DNA of 64,000 nt from Streptomyces sp. Tu 3180 (GTDB lineage Bacteria > Actinomycetota > Actinomycetes > Streptomycetales > Streptomycetaceae), in assembly GCF_009852415.1 (NCBI RefSeq), contig NZ_WOXS01000002.1, positions 2,006,501-2,070,500 on the forward strand, in the 5' to 3' direction. Below, one piece after another: positions 39,760 to 49,269 of the stretch. The first letter of the stretch is position 1. Every line of letters begins with the position of its first letter. The notes below the pieces were generated by a model, which did no database searches, was not told where the DNA came from, and worked only from the letters and a program-made list of their open reading frames with translations. The position numbers and the translations under genes were made by a program.

Positions 39760-40455
39760 ATGCCTCTGAGCCATCCGCGTCGTTCGGCGCTGTCCGAGCA
39801 GGTCATCGCCGCGCTGCGGGCCCAGATCACCTCGGGCGAGTGGCCGGTCGGCTCGCGCATCCCCACCGAGCCGGAGCTGGTCGAGCAGCTGGGCGTCGCC
39901 CGCAACACGGTCCGCGAGGCCGTCCGCGCGCTCGCGCACAACGGGCTGCTGGACATCCGCCAGGGCTCGGGCACGTACGTGGTGGCCACGAGCGAGCTGG
40001 CCGGCGTGATGCACCGCCGCTTCGCCGGCGCCGACCCCCGGCACGTCGCCGAGCTCCGCTCCACCCTGGAGTCGGCCGCGGCGCGGCTGGCCGCACAGCG
40101 GCGCACGGAGAAGGACCTCAAACAGCTCGACACGCTGCTGCTGCGCCGCGAGGAGGCCTGGGAGTCGGGCGAGGCGGAGGCGTTCGTGGCGGCGGACGCG
40201 ACGTTCCACCTGGCCGTCGTGGCCGCCTCGCACAACGACGTGATGACCGCGATGTACGCGGACCTGGGCGAGGTGCTGAGGGACTGGCTGCGCGACGACG
40301 TGGGCGGGGAGCTGACCCCGGAGACGCGCATGGACCACGGGCGGCTGGTGGACGCGATCCGCGCGGGCGACGGGGCGACGGCGGCCGAGGAGGCCGCCGC
40401 CTATCCGCTGGCGTGCCGGCCGGGGCGGTTCGGTCCCTCCACCACCGGTGGCTGA
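39760..40455 (+). CDS. GntR-family (FadR/FCD) transcriptional regulator
   Basis: 231 residues. The winged HTH covers residues about 6-70 (SEQVIAALRAQITSGEWPVGSRIPTEPELVEQLGVARNTVREAVRALAHNGLLDIRQGSGTYV), and an all-helical FCD effector domain follows (ELRSTLESAAARLAAQRR; ADATFHLAVVAASHNDVM; DHGRLVDAIRAGD). FCD domains bind small carboxylates with a metal. ATG at 39760 follows AAGGTGG. Divergent to the MFS gene, which it likely represses. Confidence 0.93.
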   Translation: MPLSHPRRSALSEQVIAALRAQITSGEWPVGSRIPTEPELVEQLGVARNTVREAVRALAHNGLLDIRQGSGTYVVATSELAGVMHRRFAGADPRHVAELRSTLESAAARLAAQRRTEKDLKQLDTLLLRREEAWESGEAEAFVAADATFHLAVVAASHNDVMTAMYADLGEVLRDWLRDDVGGELTPETRMDHGRLVDAIRAGDGATAAEEAAAYPLACRPGRFGPSTTGG

Positions 40456-40581
40456 CGGCCCGCCGGTGGCCGCCCCGGTCCGTGCCCCGGCGGGTGCACG
40501 CGTGCGCCCCCTCGCCCCGTACCGGGGCAGGGCGGGCGCAGGGGCGACGGCGACGGCCGCCGAGCCGGACGGGTGACACGC

Positions 40582-40616
40582 CGAGGGCCCGCGCCCTCTC
40601 GGGACGCGGGCCCTCG
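40582..40616. terminator. Bidirectional terminator hairpin
   Basis: 12-bp perfect stem CGAGGGCCCGCG (40582-40593) with 40605-40616, between convergent gntR and fabI. Confidence 0.75.
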
Positions 40617-40628
40617 CGAGGCGTCCGG

Positions 40629-41396
40629 TCAGGCGCCGATGGCGTGCAGACCGCCGTCGACGTGGACGATCTCGCCCGTGGTCTTCGGGAACCAGTCGCT
40701 CAGCAGGGCGACGACACCGCGGCCGGCCGGCTCCGGGTCCTTCAGGTCCCACTCCAGCGGGGCGCGGGTGTCCCAGACGGAGGCCAGTTCGGCGAAGCCC
40801 GGGATGGACTTGGCGGCCATGGAGCCGAGCGGACCCGCCGAGACGAGGTTGCAGCGGATGTTCTGCTTGCCCAGGTCACGGGCCATGTAGCGGCTGGTCG
40901 CCTCCAGGGCGGCCTTGGCGGGGCCCATCCAGTCGTACTGCGGCCAGGCGTACTGCGCGTCGAAGGTGAGGCCGACGACGGAGCCGCCGTTCTGCATCAG
41001 CGGCAGGCAGGCCATGGTCAGCGACTTCAGGGAGAACGCCGAGACGTGCATGGCCGTGGCCACGGACTCGAACGGCGTGTTGAGGAAGTTGCCGCCGAGC
41101 GCGTCCTGCGGCGCGAAGCCGATGGAGTGCACGACGCCGTCGAGACCGCCGAGCTCCTCGCCGACGACGTCGGCCAGGCGGCCGAGGTGCTCGTCGTTGG
41201 TGACGTCGAGCTCGATGACCTTGGCGGGCTTCGGCAGCTTCCTGGCGACGCGCTCGGTCAGCGTGGGCCGGGGGAACGCGGTCAGGATGACCTCGGCGCC
41301 CTGCTCCTGGGCCAGCTTGGCGGTGTGGAAGGCGATGGAGGCCTCCGTCAGCACACCGGTGATCAGGACGCGCTTGCCCTCGAGAATTCCGCTCAT
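40629..41396 (-). CDS. fabI: Enoyl-[acyl-carrier-protein] reductase FabI
   Basis: 255 residues. The SDR-type cofactor site is modified as in FabI/InhA (LITGVLTEASIAFHTAKLAQEQGAEVILTAF). The active site has Tyr-x6-Lys spacing (YDWMGPAK), specific for enoyl reductases. It reduces trans-2-enoyl-ACP with NADH in the last step of each elongation cycle. It is five bases downstream of fabG and cotranscribed. Target of triclosan-like inhibitors in related bacteria. Confidence 0.96.
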   Translation of the reverse strand: MSGILEGKRVLITGVLTEASIAFHTAKLAQEQGAEVILTAFPRPTLTERVARKLPKPAKVIELDVTNDEHLGRLADVVGEELGGLDGVVHSIGFAPQDALGGNFLNTPFESVATAMHVSAFSLKSLTMACLPLMQNGGSVVGLTFDAQYAWPQYDWMGPAKAALEATSRYMARDLGKQNIRCNLVSAGPLGSMAAKSIPGFAELASVWDTRAPLEWDLKDPEPAGRGVVALLSDWFPKTTGEIVHVDGGLHAIGA

Positions 41397-41401
41397 GGTG
41401 A

Positions 41402-42121
41402 TCAGTGACCCATTCCCAGTCCGCCGTCAACGGGGATGACGGCTCCAGTGATGTACGAGGCGTCGTCCGAGGCGAGGAACCGCACCGTCGCGGCGATCTC
41501 CTCCGGCTGCGCGTACCGGCCGAGCGGCACCTGCGACACGATGTTCGCGCGCTGCTCGTCGGTGAGCACCTTGGTCATGTCGGTGTCGACGAAGCCGGGC
41601 GCGACGACGTTGAAGGTGATGTTGCGCGAACCCAGCTCACGGGCGAGGGAGCGCGCGAAGCCGACCAGGCCGGCCTTGGAGGCGGCGTAGTTCGCCTGCC
41701 CCGCGGAGCCGAGCAGGCCGACCACCGAGGAGATCAGCACGACGCGGCCCTTCTTGGCGCGCAGCATGCCGCGGTTGGCGCGCTTGACCACCCGGAAGGT
41801 GCCGGTGAGGTTGGTGTCGACGACCGAGGTGAAGTCGTCCTCGGACATGCGCATCAGGAGCTGGTCCTTGGTGACGCCGGCGTTGGCCACGAGCACCTCG
41901 ACGGGGCCGTGCGCCTCCTCGATCTCCTTGTAGGCCTGCTCCACCTGCTCGGCGTCGGTGATGTCGCACTTGACGGCCAGGCAGCCCAGGTCCGTCAGGG
42001 CGGCCGGCGGCTCCCCCGAGCGATACGTGATGGCGACCTTGTCTCCGGCGTCGGCGAACGCGCGGGCGATGGCGAGGCCGATGCCCCGGTTGCCTCCGGT
42101 GACGAGAACCGAGCGGCTCAA
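41402..42121 (-). CDS. fabG: 3-oxoacyl-[acyl-carrier-protein] reductase FabG
   Basis: 239 residues. TGGNRGIG cofactor motif, NAG in VANAGVTKDQLLMRM, and catalytic SSVVGLLGSAGQANYAASK. It reduces beta-ketoacyl-ACP with NADPH. TTG at 42121 (LSRSVLVTGG) is chosen because conservation starts there and AAGGG lies at the right distance; longer frames have no family match. First gene of the fabG-fabI pair, similar to the mabA-inhA operon of mycobacteria. Confidence 0.95.
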   Translation of the reverse strand: MSRSVLVTGGNRGIGLAIARAFADAGDKVAITYRSGEPPAALTDLGCLAVKCDITDAEQVEQAYKEIEEAHGPVEVLVANAGVTKDQLLMRMSEDDFTSVVDTNLTGTFRVVKRANRGMLRAKKGRVVLISSVVGLLGSAGQANYAASKAGLVGFARSLARELGSRNITFNVVAPGFVDTDMTKVLTDEQRANIVSQVPLGRYAQPEEIAATVRFLASDDASYITGAVIPVDGGLGMGH

Positions 42122-42425
42122 CGGATCACCCTTTCGATAGCGGTTTCGTTCTCCGCCCGGACGCCCGGTGACGGGCAACGACGGCAGGCGGCTTCCCCGA
42201 AAACCTATCGGTCCGGGTCCACGGGGGGACATTCGGGCACCGACAGTGGCCGACGGGCGGCTCTGTCGGGTCCCTACAGTTTCACGCCCGCCGTCACCCC
42301 CGGTTCCCGGGGCCCGGGGAGGCCGGGACGCCGGTGTGCGGATTTTCCGGGGAACGCCGGCTGTGCGGCATGATTCACTGCCCGTGACGGTCACCCCGGC
42401 ACGCACCCCGAAGGGAAACCACACC
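42122..42425. other. Divergent intergenic region fabG / tldD
   Basis: 304 bases without a gene. On the minus strand TAGGTT near 42201-42206 is a possible -10 for fabG, and on the plus side CATGAT near 42370 a possible -10 for tldD, both without good -35 words. GAAGGGAAA precedes the tldD start. CCCGGTTCCCGGGGCCCGGGG near 42300 is merely G+C-rich palindromic sequence. Confidence 0.4.
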
Positions 42426-43949
42426 GTGCCCCATGAAGTCGATCAGTCGTTCCTGGCACTGCCCCTGAGGGCCCTCGCCGACGCCGCGCTCGCCCGCGCG
42501 CGGGCGCTCGGGGCGGAGCACGCGGACTTCCGCCTGGAGCGGGTGCGCAACGCGTCCTGGCGGTTCCGGGACGCCAAGCCGGCCGGGTCGTCGGACACCA
42601 CCGACCTCGGGTACGCGGTGCGGGTGGTGCACGGCGGGACGTGGGGGTTCGCCTCCGGGGTGGACCTGTCCCTCGACGCCGCCGCCAGGGTCGCCTCGCA
42701 GGCCGTGGCCATGGCGAAGCTGTCCGCGCAGGTGATCCGGGCCGCCGGGTCGGACGAACGCGTCGAGCTGGCCGACGAGCCGGTGCACGCCGAGAAGACC
42801 TGGGTGTCGTCGTACGAGATCGATCCGTTCACCGTGCCCGACGCGGAGAAGGCCGGGCTGCTGGCCGAGTGGAGCGCGCGGCTGCTGGCGGCGGGCGGGG
42901 TGGACCACGTCGACGCCTCGCTGCTCACCGTGCACGAGAACAAGTTCTACGCCGACACCGCCGGGACCGTGACCACGCAGCAGCGTGTGCGGCTGCACCC
43001 GGTGTTCACGGCCGTGTCGGTGGACGGGTCGAGCGGTGAGTTCGACTCCATGCGCACCCTCGCACCGCCCGTCGGCCGCGGCTGGGAGTACCTGCGGGGC
43101 ACCGGCTGGGACTGGGACGACGAGCTGGAGCGGATCCCGGAACTGCTCGCCGAGAAGATGCGGGCGCCGAGCGTGGAGCCGGGGCTGTACGACCTCGTCG
43201 TCGACCCGTCCAACCTGTGGCTGACCATCCACGAGTCCATCGGGCACGCCACCGAACTGGACCGCGCGCTCGGCTACGAGGCGGCCTACGCCGGGACCTC
43301 GTTCGCCACCTTCGACCTGCTGGGGAAGCTCAGGTACGGCTCGGAGCTGATGAACGTCACCGGCGACCGCACCGCCGAGCACGGCCTGGCGACCGTCGGC
43401 TACGACGACGAGGGCGTCGAGGCGCAGTCCTGGGACCTGGTGAAGGACGGCACGCTGGTCGGCTACCAGCTGGACCGCCGGATCGCGAAGCTCACCGGGT
43501 TCGAGCGGTCCAACGGGTGCGCCTTCGCGGACTCCCCCGGCCATGTGCCGGTGCAGCGCATGGCCAACGTCTCGCTGCGGCCGGATCCGGCCGGGATGTC
43601 GACGGAGGACCTGATCGGGGGCGTGGACCGGGGCGTCTACGTCGTCGGGGACCGGTCCTGGAGCATCGACATGCAGAGGTACAACTTCCAGTTCACCGGG
43701 CAGCGCTTCTACCGGATCGAGAACGGGCGGCTCGCCGGGCAGCTGCGGGACGTCGCCTACCAGGCCACGACCACCGACTTCTGGGGTTCCATGGCGGCGG
43801 TCGGCGGTCCGCAGACGTACGTCCTGGGCGGTGCCTTCAACTGCGGCAAGGCCCAGCCGGGGCAGGTGGCGGCGGTCTCGCACGGTTGCCCGTCCGCCCT
43901 CTTCAAGGGAGTCAACATTCTGAACACCACGCAGGAGGCGGGTCGATGA
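42426..43949 (+). CDS. tldD: Metalloprotease TldD
   Basis: 507 residues. The zinc site HESIGHATELDRALGYEAAYAGTSF gives the HExxxH motif of the TldD (catalytic) subunit. N-terminal YAVRVVHGGTWGFAS and C-terminal GGPQTYVLGGAFNCGKAQPGQVAAVSHGCPSALFKGVNIL blocks are typical. TldD/TldE heterodimers remove leader peptides from RiPPs such as microcin B17 and degrade unfolded peptides. GTG at 42426 follows GAAGGGA. Stop and next start overlap (ATGA). Confidence 0.94.
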   Translation: MPHEVDQSFLALPLRALADAALARARALGAEHADFRLERVRNASWRFRDAKPAGSSDTTDLGYAVRVVHGGTWGFASGVDLSLDAAARVASQAVAMAKLSAQVIRAAGSDERVELADEPVHAEKTWVSSYEIDPFTVPDAEKAGLLAEWSARLLAAGGVDHVDASLLTVHENKFYADTAGTVTTQQRVRLHPVFTAVSVDGSSGEFDSMRTLAPPVGRGWEYLRGTGWDWDDELERIPELLAEKMRAPSVEPGLYDLVVDPSNLWLTIHESIGHATELDRALGYEAAYAGTSFATFDLLGKLRYGSELMNVTGDRTAEHGLATVGYDDEGVEAQSWDLVKDGTLVGYQLDRRIAKLTGFERSNGCAFADSPGHVPVQRMANVSLRPDPAGMSTEDLIGGVDRGVYVVGDRSWSIDMQRYNFQFTGQRFYRIENGRLAGQLRDVAYQATTTDFWGSMAAVGGPQTYVLGGAFNCGKAQPGQVAAVSHGCPSALFKGVNILNTTQEAGR

Positions 43950-45340
43950 GCGCGCGCACCACCAAGCCGCACGAGATCGTCGAGCGCGCCCTGGAGCTGT
44001 CCCGGGCCGACGGCTGTGTCGTGATCGCCGACGAGCACTCGACCGCCAATCTGCGCTGGGCGGGCAACGCGCTGACCACGAACGGCGTCACGCGCGGGCG
44101 CACGCTCACCGTCGTCGCCACGGTGGACGGCGCCGAGGGCACCGCCTCGGGGGTGGTGTCCCGGTCCGCGGTGACCGCCGACGAGCTGGAGCCGCTGGTG
44201 CGGGCCGCCGAGGCCGCCGCGCGGGGCGCGGGGCCGGCCGAGGACGCCCAGCCGCTGGTCACGGGGCCGGCCGAGTCGCCCGGGTTCACCGAGGCGCCCG
44301 CGGAGACCTCCTCCGCCGTGTTCGCCGACTTCGCGCCGGCGCTCGGCGAGGCGTTCGCACGCGCGCGTGCGGGCGGCCGGGAACTGTACGGCTTCGCCAA
44401 CCACGAGATGGTGTCCAGCTACCTGGGGACGTCGACGGGGCTGCGGCTGCGGCACGACCAGCCGAACGGGACGCTGGAGCTGAACGCCAAGTCCCCGGAC
44501 CGTACCCGCTCGGCGTGGGCGGGCCGGGCCACGCGGGACTTCAAGGACGTGGACCCGGCGGCGCTCGACGCCGAGCTGGCCGTACGGCTGGGCTGGGCGC
44601 GGCGGCGGCTGGAGCTGCCCGCGGGCCGGTACGAGACGCTGCTGCCGCCGACCGCCGTGGCGGACCTGCTGATCTACCAGCTGTGGTCGGCCTCGGGCCG
44701 GGACGCGGCCGAGGGCCGCACGGTGTTCTCCCGGCCGGGCGGCGGCACCCGGATCGGCGAGAAGCTGACCGAGCTGCCGCTGACCCTGCGCAGCGACCCG
44801 GACGAGCCGGGTCTGGAGTCGGCGCCCTTCGTGATCGCGCACTCCTCCGGCGGCGACCAGTCCGTGTTCGACAACGGGCTGCCGCTGACGGCCACGGAGT
44901 GGATCCGCGAGGGCGAGCTGGCGCACCTGACCACCAGCCGGCACAGCGCGGGCCTGACCGGGCTGCCCGTGGCACCGGGGATCGACAACCTGGTCCTGGA
45001 CGGGGGCGAGGACCGCTCCCTGGAGGAGATGGTCGCGGCGACCGGGCGCGGGCTGCTGCTGACCTGCCTGTGGTACATCCGCGAGGTCGACCCGGCGACG
45101 CTGCTGCTGACCGGTCTCACCCGGGACGGCGTCTACCTCGTCGAGAACGGCGAGGTGACCGGGGAGGTCAACAACTTCCGGTTCAACGAGTCGCCGGTGG
45201 ACCTGCTGGGCCGGGCCGCCGAGGCGGGGCGCACGGAGCGGACGCTGCCCCGGGAGTGGGGCGACTGGTTCACCCGGGCGGCGATGCCGGCGCTGCGCGT
45301 CCCCGATTTCAACATGAGCTCCGTCAGCCAGGGCGTATAA
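43946..45340 (+). CDS. tldE: TldE/PmbA family protein (non-catalytic partner)
   Basis: 464 residues. Same fold as TldD (NLRWAGNALTTNGVTRGRTLTVVATVDG; GYGFANHEMVSSYLGTSTGLRLRHDQ; GEVNNFRFNESPVDLL) but without HExxxH, as expected for the structural partner. ATG at 43946 shares four bases with the tldD stop, giving equal production of both subunits. Confidence 0.93.
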   Translation: MSARTTKPHEIVERALELSRADGCVVIADEHSTANLRWAGNALTTNGVTRGRTLTVVATVDGAEGTASGVVSRSAVTADELEPLVRAAEAAARGAGPAEDAQPLVTGPAESPGFTEAPAETSSAVFADFAPALGEAFARARAGGRELYGFANHEMVSSYLGTSTGLRLRHDQPNGTLELNAKSPDRTRSAWAGRATRDFKDVDPAALDAELAVRLGWARRRLELPAGRYETLLPPTAVADLLIYQLWSASGRDAAEGRTVFSRPGGGTRIGEKLTELPLTLRSDPDEPGLESAPFVIAHSSGGDQSVFDNGLPLTATEWIREGELAHLTTSRHSAGLTGLPVAPGIDNLVLDGGEDRSLEEMVAATGRGLLLTCLWYIREVDPATLLLTGLTRDGVYLVENGEVTGEVNNFRFNESPVDLLGRAAEAGRTERTLPREWGDWFTRAAMPALRVPDFNMSSVSQGV

Positions 45341-45406
45341 CCTCGTAGGCGTTCACAGTCGGCCGTCACCCGAACGGCCGAAGACCATCGAGGAGACACG
45401 AGAACC

Positions 45407-46675
45407 GTGACGGACATCGTCGACGAGCTGAAGTGGCGCGGGCTGTTCGCCCAGTCCACCGACGAGGACGCTTTGCGCAAGGCGCTCGCGGACGGTCCCG
45501 TCACGTTCTATTGCGGCTTCGACCCGACCGCGCCGTCGCTGCACGTGGGGCACCTGGTGCAGGTGCTCACCCTGCGCCGGCTCCAGCAGGCCGGTCACCG
45601 GCCGCTGGCGCTGGTCGGCGGCGCCACGGGTCAGATCGGCGACCCCCGTCCGACGGCCGAGCGCACGCTGAACCCGCCGGAGACCGTCGCCGGCTGGGTC
45701 GAGCGGCTGCGCACCCAGATCGAGCCGTTCCTGTCCTTCGAGGGCGAGAACGCGGCCACGATGGTCAACAACCTCGACTGGACGCAGAACCTCTCCGCGA
45801 TCGAGTTCCTGCGGGACATCGGCAAGCACTTCCGCGTCAACAAGATGCTGACGAAGGACTCCGTCGCCCGGCGCCTTGAGTCCTCCGAGGGCATCAGCTA
45901 CACGGAGTTCAGCTACCAGCTGCTGCAGGCCATGGACTTCCTCCAGCTGTACCGGAGGTACGGCTGCACGATGCAGCAGGGCGGCAGCGACCAGTGGGGC
46001 AACCTCACGGCGGGGCTGGACCTGCTGCACCGGCTGGAGCCGGAGGCCACCGTCCACGCCTACGCGACGCCGCTGATGACGAAGGCGGACGGCACCAAGT
46101 TCGGCAAGACCGAGGGCGGCGCCGTCTGGCTCGACCCGGAGATGACGACGCCGTACGCGTTCTACCAGTTCTGGCTGAACACGGACGACCGGGACGTCTC
46201 GCGCTACCTGCGCATCCTGTCCTTCCGGTCCCGCGAGGAGCTGGAGGAGCTGGAGCGGCAGACCCAGGAGCGGCCGCAGGCCCGGGCCGCGCAGCGCGCG
46301 CTGGCGGAGGAGCTGACGACCCTGGTGCACGGCGCCGGCCAGACGGCCGCCGTGATCGCCGCGTCCAAGGCCCTCTTCGGCCAGGGCGAGCTGGCGGACC
46401 TGGACGACCGGACGCTGGCGGCGGCCCTCTCCGAGGTGCCGCACGTGCGGGTGTCCGAGCTCGGCCCGGTCGTCGACCTGTTCGCCGAGGTCGGCCTGGT
46501 GGCGAGCAAGTCGGCCGCGCGGCGCACGGTGAAGGAGGGCGGTGCCTACGTGAACAACGCCAAGATCACCGCCGAGGACGCCGTGCCCGCGAAGGAGGAC
46601 CTGCTGCACGGGCGCTGGCTGGTGCTGCGCCGGGGCAAGAAGAACCTGGCGGCGGTGGAGGTCACGGCCGGCTGA
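45407..46675 (+). CDS. tyrS: Tyrosyl-tRNA synthetase
   Basis: 422 residues. Class I features: HVGHL (HIGH, residues 46-50), [18 protein letters not shown] (tyrosine site) and KFGKTEGG (KMSKS equivalent); C-terminal S4-like RNA-binding domain ([18 protein letters not shown]). It loads tRNA-Tyr. GTG at 45407 follows GAGGAG by twelve bases. 66 bases after tldE; I see no T-box or attenuator between them. Confidence 0.97.
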   Translation: MTDIVDELKWRGLFAQSTDEDALRKALADGPVTFYCGFDPTAPSLHVGHLVQVLTLRRLQQAGHRPLALVGGATGQIGDPRPTAERTLNPPETVAGWVERLRTQIEPFLSFEGENAATMVNNLDWTQNLSAIEFLRDIGKHFRVNKMLTKDSVARRLESSEGISYTEFSYQLLQAMDFLQLYRRYGCTMQQGGSDQWGNLTAGLDLLHRLEPEATVHAYATPLMTKADGTKFGKTEGGAVWLDPEMTTPYAFYQFWLNTDDRDVSRYLRILSFRSREELEELERQTQERPQARAAQRALAEELTTLVHGAGQTAAVIAASKALFGQGELADLDDRTLAAALSEVPHVRVSELGPVVDLFAEVGLVASKSAARRTVKEGGAYVNNAKITAEDAVPAKEDLLHGRWLVLRRGKKNLAAVEVTAG

Positions 46676-46738
46676 GCCGCGCGGGCAGGGGGCGGTCTGC
46701 GGTGCGGGGGCTGCCCCCTCCTTCCCGTGTGCGCCCCG

Positions 46739-47014
46739 TCATGCCCGGCGTTTGCCCCCTCGGGCCGCCGTGTAGGCGGCGTCGCCCAGGCCGACGAGGA
46801 TGATCGCGGCCGCCAGTTGGAAGATGTGCCGCCACCAGTCGATGCCCGAGGTGGCGTCGACGCCCGCCGACCGTGCGATGGCGTTGCCGGCGATGCCGCC
46901 GATCATGCCCAGGATGACGGTCAGCCACAGGGGCAGGTGCTGCTTGCCCGGGATCACCGCCTTGGCGATCAGACCGAGCACGAGTCCCACGATGATCGCC
47001 CACAACCAGCCCAT
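46739..47014 (-). CDS. GlsB/YeaQ/YmgE-family membrane protein
   Basis: 91 residues with three hydrophobic helices; the Gly-rich pattern MGWLWAIIVGLVLGLIAKAVIPGKQHLPLWLTVILGMIGGIAGNAIA is typical of the transglycosylase-associated (GlsB/YmgE) family, stress-related inner membrane proteins of unknown mechanism. ATG at 47014 follows GAGGAGG. Monocistronic, divergent from the DUF3099 gene. Confidence 0.88.
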   Translation of the reverse strand: MGWLWAIIVGLVLGLIAKAVIPGKQHLPLWLTVILGMIGGIAGNAIARSAGVDATSGIDWWRHIFQLAAAIILVGLGDAAYTAARGGKRRA

Positions 47015-47235
47015 GGCTGCCTCCTCGTACGACGTGACGTGAGCATCACGGCCAGTGTCGGCCGATCCGCCGTACGGCGCATGTCGGGTGGTGTCGTACG
47101 CGCTGCGGCGCAGGCCGGGTGGAGGGGCGGGGGGCGCCCCGGTCTCGTGACCCGCGCGGCCGCGGCGTAACGTGGACCTGTCCGGGCCCGGTGTCCCCGA
47201 CCGGTCACGGGACGGTCAGGGTCGGGAGGAGTCCG

Positions 47236-47259
47236 ATGCGGGCGGATGGTGGAATCTGA
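47236..47259 (+). CDS. Seven-codon leader peptide coupled to DUF3099 gene
   Basis: ATG CGG GCG GAT GGT GGA ATC TGA (MRADGGI). It has a strong GGGAGGAG ribosome binding site six bases upstream, while the following gene has only a weak one. Its TGA overlaps the next ATG as TGATG. This suggests that ribosomes loaded on the leader restart at the main gene. Alternatively the real start of the downstream gene uses this ATG through a sequencing frameshift, which I cannot exclude. Confidence 0.45.
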   Translation: MRADGGI

Positions 47260-47657
47260 TGCGGAAGCAGCATGGCGGCGGCAGCGTCCAGGTGTTCCGG
47301 ATCACCGGCGCCCGGGCGGGCCTCCAGGAGGACGTGCGCGGGCGGCAGCGCCGCTACGTGATCTCGATGGCCGTCCGTACGGTCTCGGTCATCCTCGCGG
47401 CCACGCTCTGGAACGTGGAACGGCATGTCGCGATCGTGGCCCTGGTCCTGGGGGCGGTGCTGCCGTACGTCGCGGTGGTGATCGCCAACGCGGGGCGCGA
47501 GAACGCGCCGTCGTTGCCGTCGACGTTCGTGACGACGCCGGTGAAGCCGATGATCGCGCCGCCGCGGACGAATGACGGTGCCGCGGAATCCGACCCGGAA
47601 GATGTGGCGTCCGGGCCCGTGACGGGCGCACGAACGGAGCGGCCCGAGCGGTCGTGA
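47259..47657 (+). CDS. DUF3099-type small membrane protein
   Basis: 132 residues. FRITGARAGLQEDVRGRQRRYVISMAVRTVSVILAATLW and two hydrophobic helices (about 35-52 and 60-82) match DUF3099 of actinobacteria; the C-terminal 40 residues are disordered and acidic. ATG at 47259 is used because family similarity begins soon after. Function unknown. Ends 155 bases before a terminator-like hairpin. Confidence 0.82.
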   Translation: MRKQHGGGSVQVFRITGARAGLQEDVRGRQRRYVISMAVRTVSVILAATLWNVERHVAIVALVLGAVLPYVAVVIANAGRENAPSLPSTFVTTPVKPMIAPPRTNDGAAESDPEDVASGPVTGARTERPERS

Positions 47658-47811
47658 AGACCGGGCGTGACGGGGAACGGCGCCGAGCGGAAGCCGATTC
47701 CCCGCCAAGCTCAGGAAAAGCTCAGATCAATCATGTTGTTCCGGTGCCGGGGGCGGGGTGGGCCGTGACATACTTCGTACGCGCTCCGCATCCCCCGTCG
47801 GAGCGACGGAC

Positions 47812-47855
47812 CGACGCCGGGCAGCTCCCCCCGTGGCTGCTCGGCGTCGCCTTTT
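47812..47855 (+). terminator. Terminator-like hairpin after DUF3099 gene
   Basis: CGACGCCGGGCAGC (47812-47825) pairs with GCTGCTCGGCGTCG (47836-47849), one mismatch, followed by CCTTTT. It could also regulate the small gene that starts 46 bases later. Confidence 0.6.
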
Positions 47856-47901
47856 CCCGGGGACTTCGCACCGCGCCGACCGGGTTAGGGTCGGCGGTGT
47901 G

Positions 47902-48126
47902 ATGGTCCCTGATCCCCAGACGCCGATCTGTTCCGCCAAGGGCTGCCGTGCCGCCGCCGTGTGGGTGCTCGCCTGGAACAACCCGAAGCTCCACACCCCG
48001 GAGCGGCGCAAGACGTGGCTCGCCTGCGAGGAGCACCGCGAGCACCTCTCGCAGTTCCTCGGGGTGCGGGGGTTCCTCAAGGACGTCGTGCGGTTCGAGG
48101 AGTGGGAGGCGCCCGAGGGCGCGTAG
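47902..48126 (+). CDS. Small Cys-containing conserved protein
   Basis: 74 residues: ICSAKGCRAAAVWVLAWNNPKLHTPERRKTWLACEEHREHL then FLGVRGFLKDVVRFEEWE. Three Cys (CxxxxC...C) and the conserved His of CEEH could bind a metal. Compact, soluble. ATG at 47902 is preceded in frame by GTG at 47899. Convergent with moaA. I remember similar small proteins in most Streptomyces; no function. Confidence 0.75.
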   Translation: MVPDPQTPICSAKGCRAAAVWVLAWNNPKLHTPERRKTWLACEEHREHLSQFLGVRGFLKDVVRFEEWEAPEGA

Positions 48127-48178
48127 GGACACGGCTTCCCGGCCGCCGGTGTGCGGCGTCGGCGGCTGGTGTCCGGGG

Positions 48179-49168
48179 TCAGCCGCCGATGGCCGACATC
48201 GGGCGGTCGGGCTGGACGAAGGACGGGTCGTCCAGGCCCGCGCCCGCCTTCTTGCCCCACATGGCCAGCTTCCAGATGCGGGCGATCTCCTCGTCGGGGG
48301 CGCCGGAGCGCAGGGCGGCGCGCAGGTCCGTCTCCTCGGTGGCGAACAGGCAGGTGCGGACCTGTCCGTCGGCCGTGAGGCGGGTGCGGTCGCAGGCGCG
48401 GCAGAAGGGGCGGGTGACGGAGGCGATGACGCCGACGCGGTGGGGGCCGCCGTCGACCAGCCAGCGCTCGGCCGGGGCGGAGCCGCGGGCCTCGTCGCCC
48501 TCGGGGGTCAGCTCGAAGCGGGTGCGCAGGGAGGTGAGGATGTCGCCCGCGGTGATCATGCCGTCGCGCTTCCAGCCGTGCTGGGCGTCCAGGGGCATCT
48601 GCTCGATGAAGCGCAGCTCGTAGTCGTGTTCCACGGCCCAGGCGAGGAGGTCGGGGGCCTCGTCGTCGTTGAGCCCCGGCATCAGGACCGAGTTGACCTT
48701 CACCGGGACCAGCCCGGCCTCGCGGGCCGCGGACAGGCCGTCGAGGACGTCCCGGTGGCGGTCGCGGCGGGTGAGGGCCTTGAAGACGTCCGGGCGGAGC
48801 GTGTCGAGGGAGACGTTGACCCGGTCCAGGCCCGCCTCCTTCAGGGCGGGCGCGGTGCGCTTCAGCCCGATGCCGTTGGTGGTGAGGGACGTCTGCGGGC
48901 GGGGCTCGAGGGCGGCGACGCGCTCGACGATGCCGACCAGGCCGGGGCGCAGCAGCGGCTCGCCGCCGGTGAAGCGGACCTCCTGGACGCCGAGGGAGGT
49001 GACGGCGACGCGGATGAGGCGGACGATCTCGTCGTCCGTGAGCAGGTCGGGCTTGGCCAGCCACTGCAGGCCCTCCTCGGGCATGCAGTAGGTGCACCGC
49101 AGATTGCACCGGTCGGTCAGCGAGACCCTCAGGTCGGTGGCCACCCGGCCGTAGGTGTCGATGAGCAC
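48179..49168 (-). CDS. moaA: GTP 3',8-cyclase MoaA
   Basis: 329 residues. Radical SAM cluster C21-x3-C25-x2-C28 (CNLRCTYCMP), FTGGEPLL, a C-terminal second [4Fe-4S] site (FCRACDRTRLTADGQVRTCLF) and the C-terminal GG (SAIGG) needed for activity. It performs the first step of molybdenum cofactor synthesis. GTG at 49168 is chosen since AGGGAGG precedes it; the GTG at 49195 would place that sequence inside the gene. Confidence 0.96.
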   Translation of the reverse strand: MLIDTYGRVATDLRVSLTDRCNLRCTYCMPEEGLQWLAKPDLLTDDEIVRLIRVAVTSLGVQEVRFTGGEPLLRPGLVGIVERVAALEPRPQTSLTTNGIGLKRTAPALKEAGLDRVNVSLDTLRPDVFKALTRRDRHRDVLDGLSAAREAGLVPVKVNSVLMPGLNDDEAPDLLAWAVEHDYELRFIEQMPLDAQHGWKRDGMITAGDILTSLRTRFELTPEGDEARGSAPAERWLVDGGPHRVGVIASVTRPFCRACDRTRLTADGQVRTCLFATEETDLRAALRSGAPDEEIARIWKLAMWGKKAGAGLDDPSFVQPDRPMSAIGG

Positions 49169-49269
49169 GCGGCCCCCTCCCTCTGCGCGGATCACTCGTG
49201 CTCCGTACCCGTGAGCCTACGTGACGCCACCGACAACCCGCAGCGCCCCGATGCGACGAGATGTGCGGC

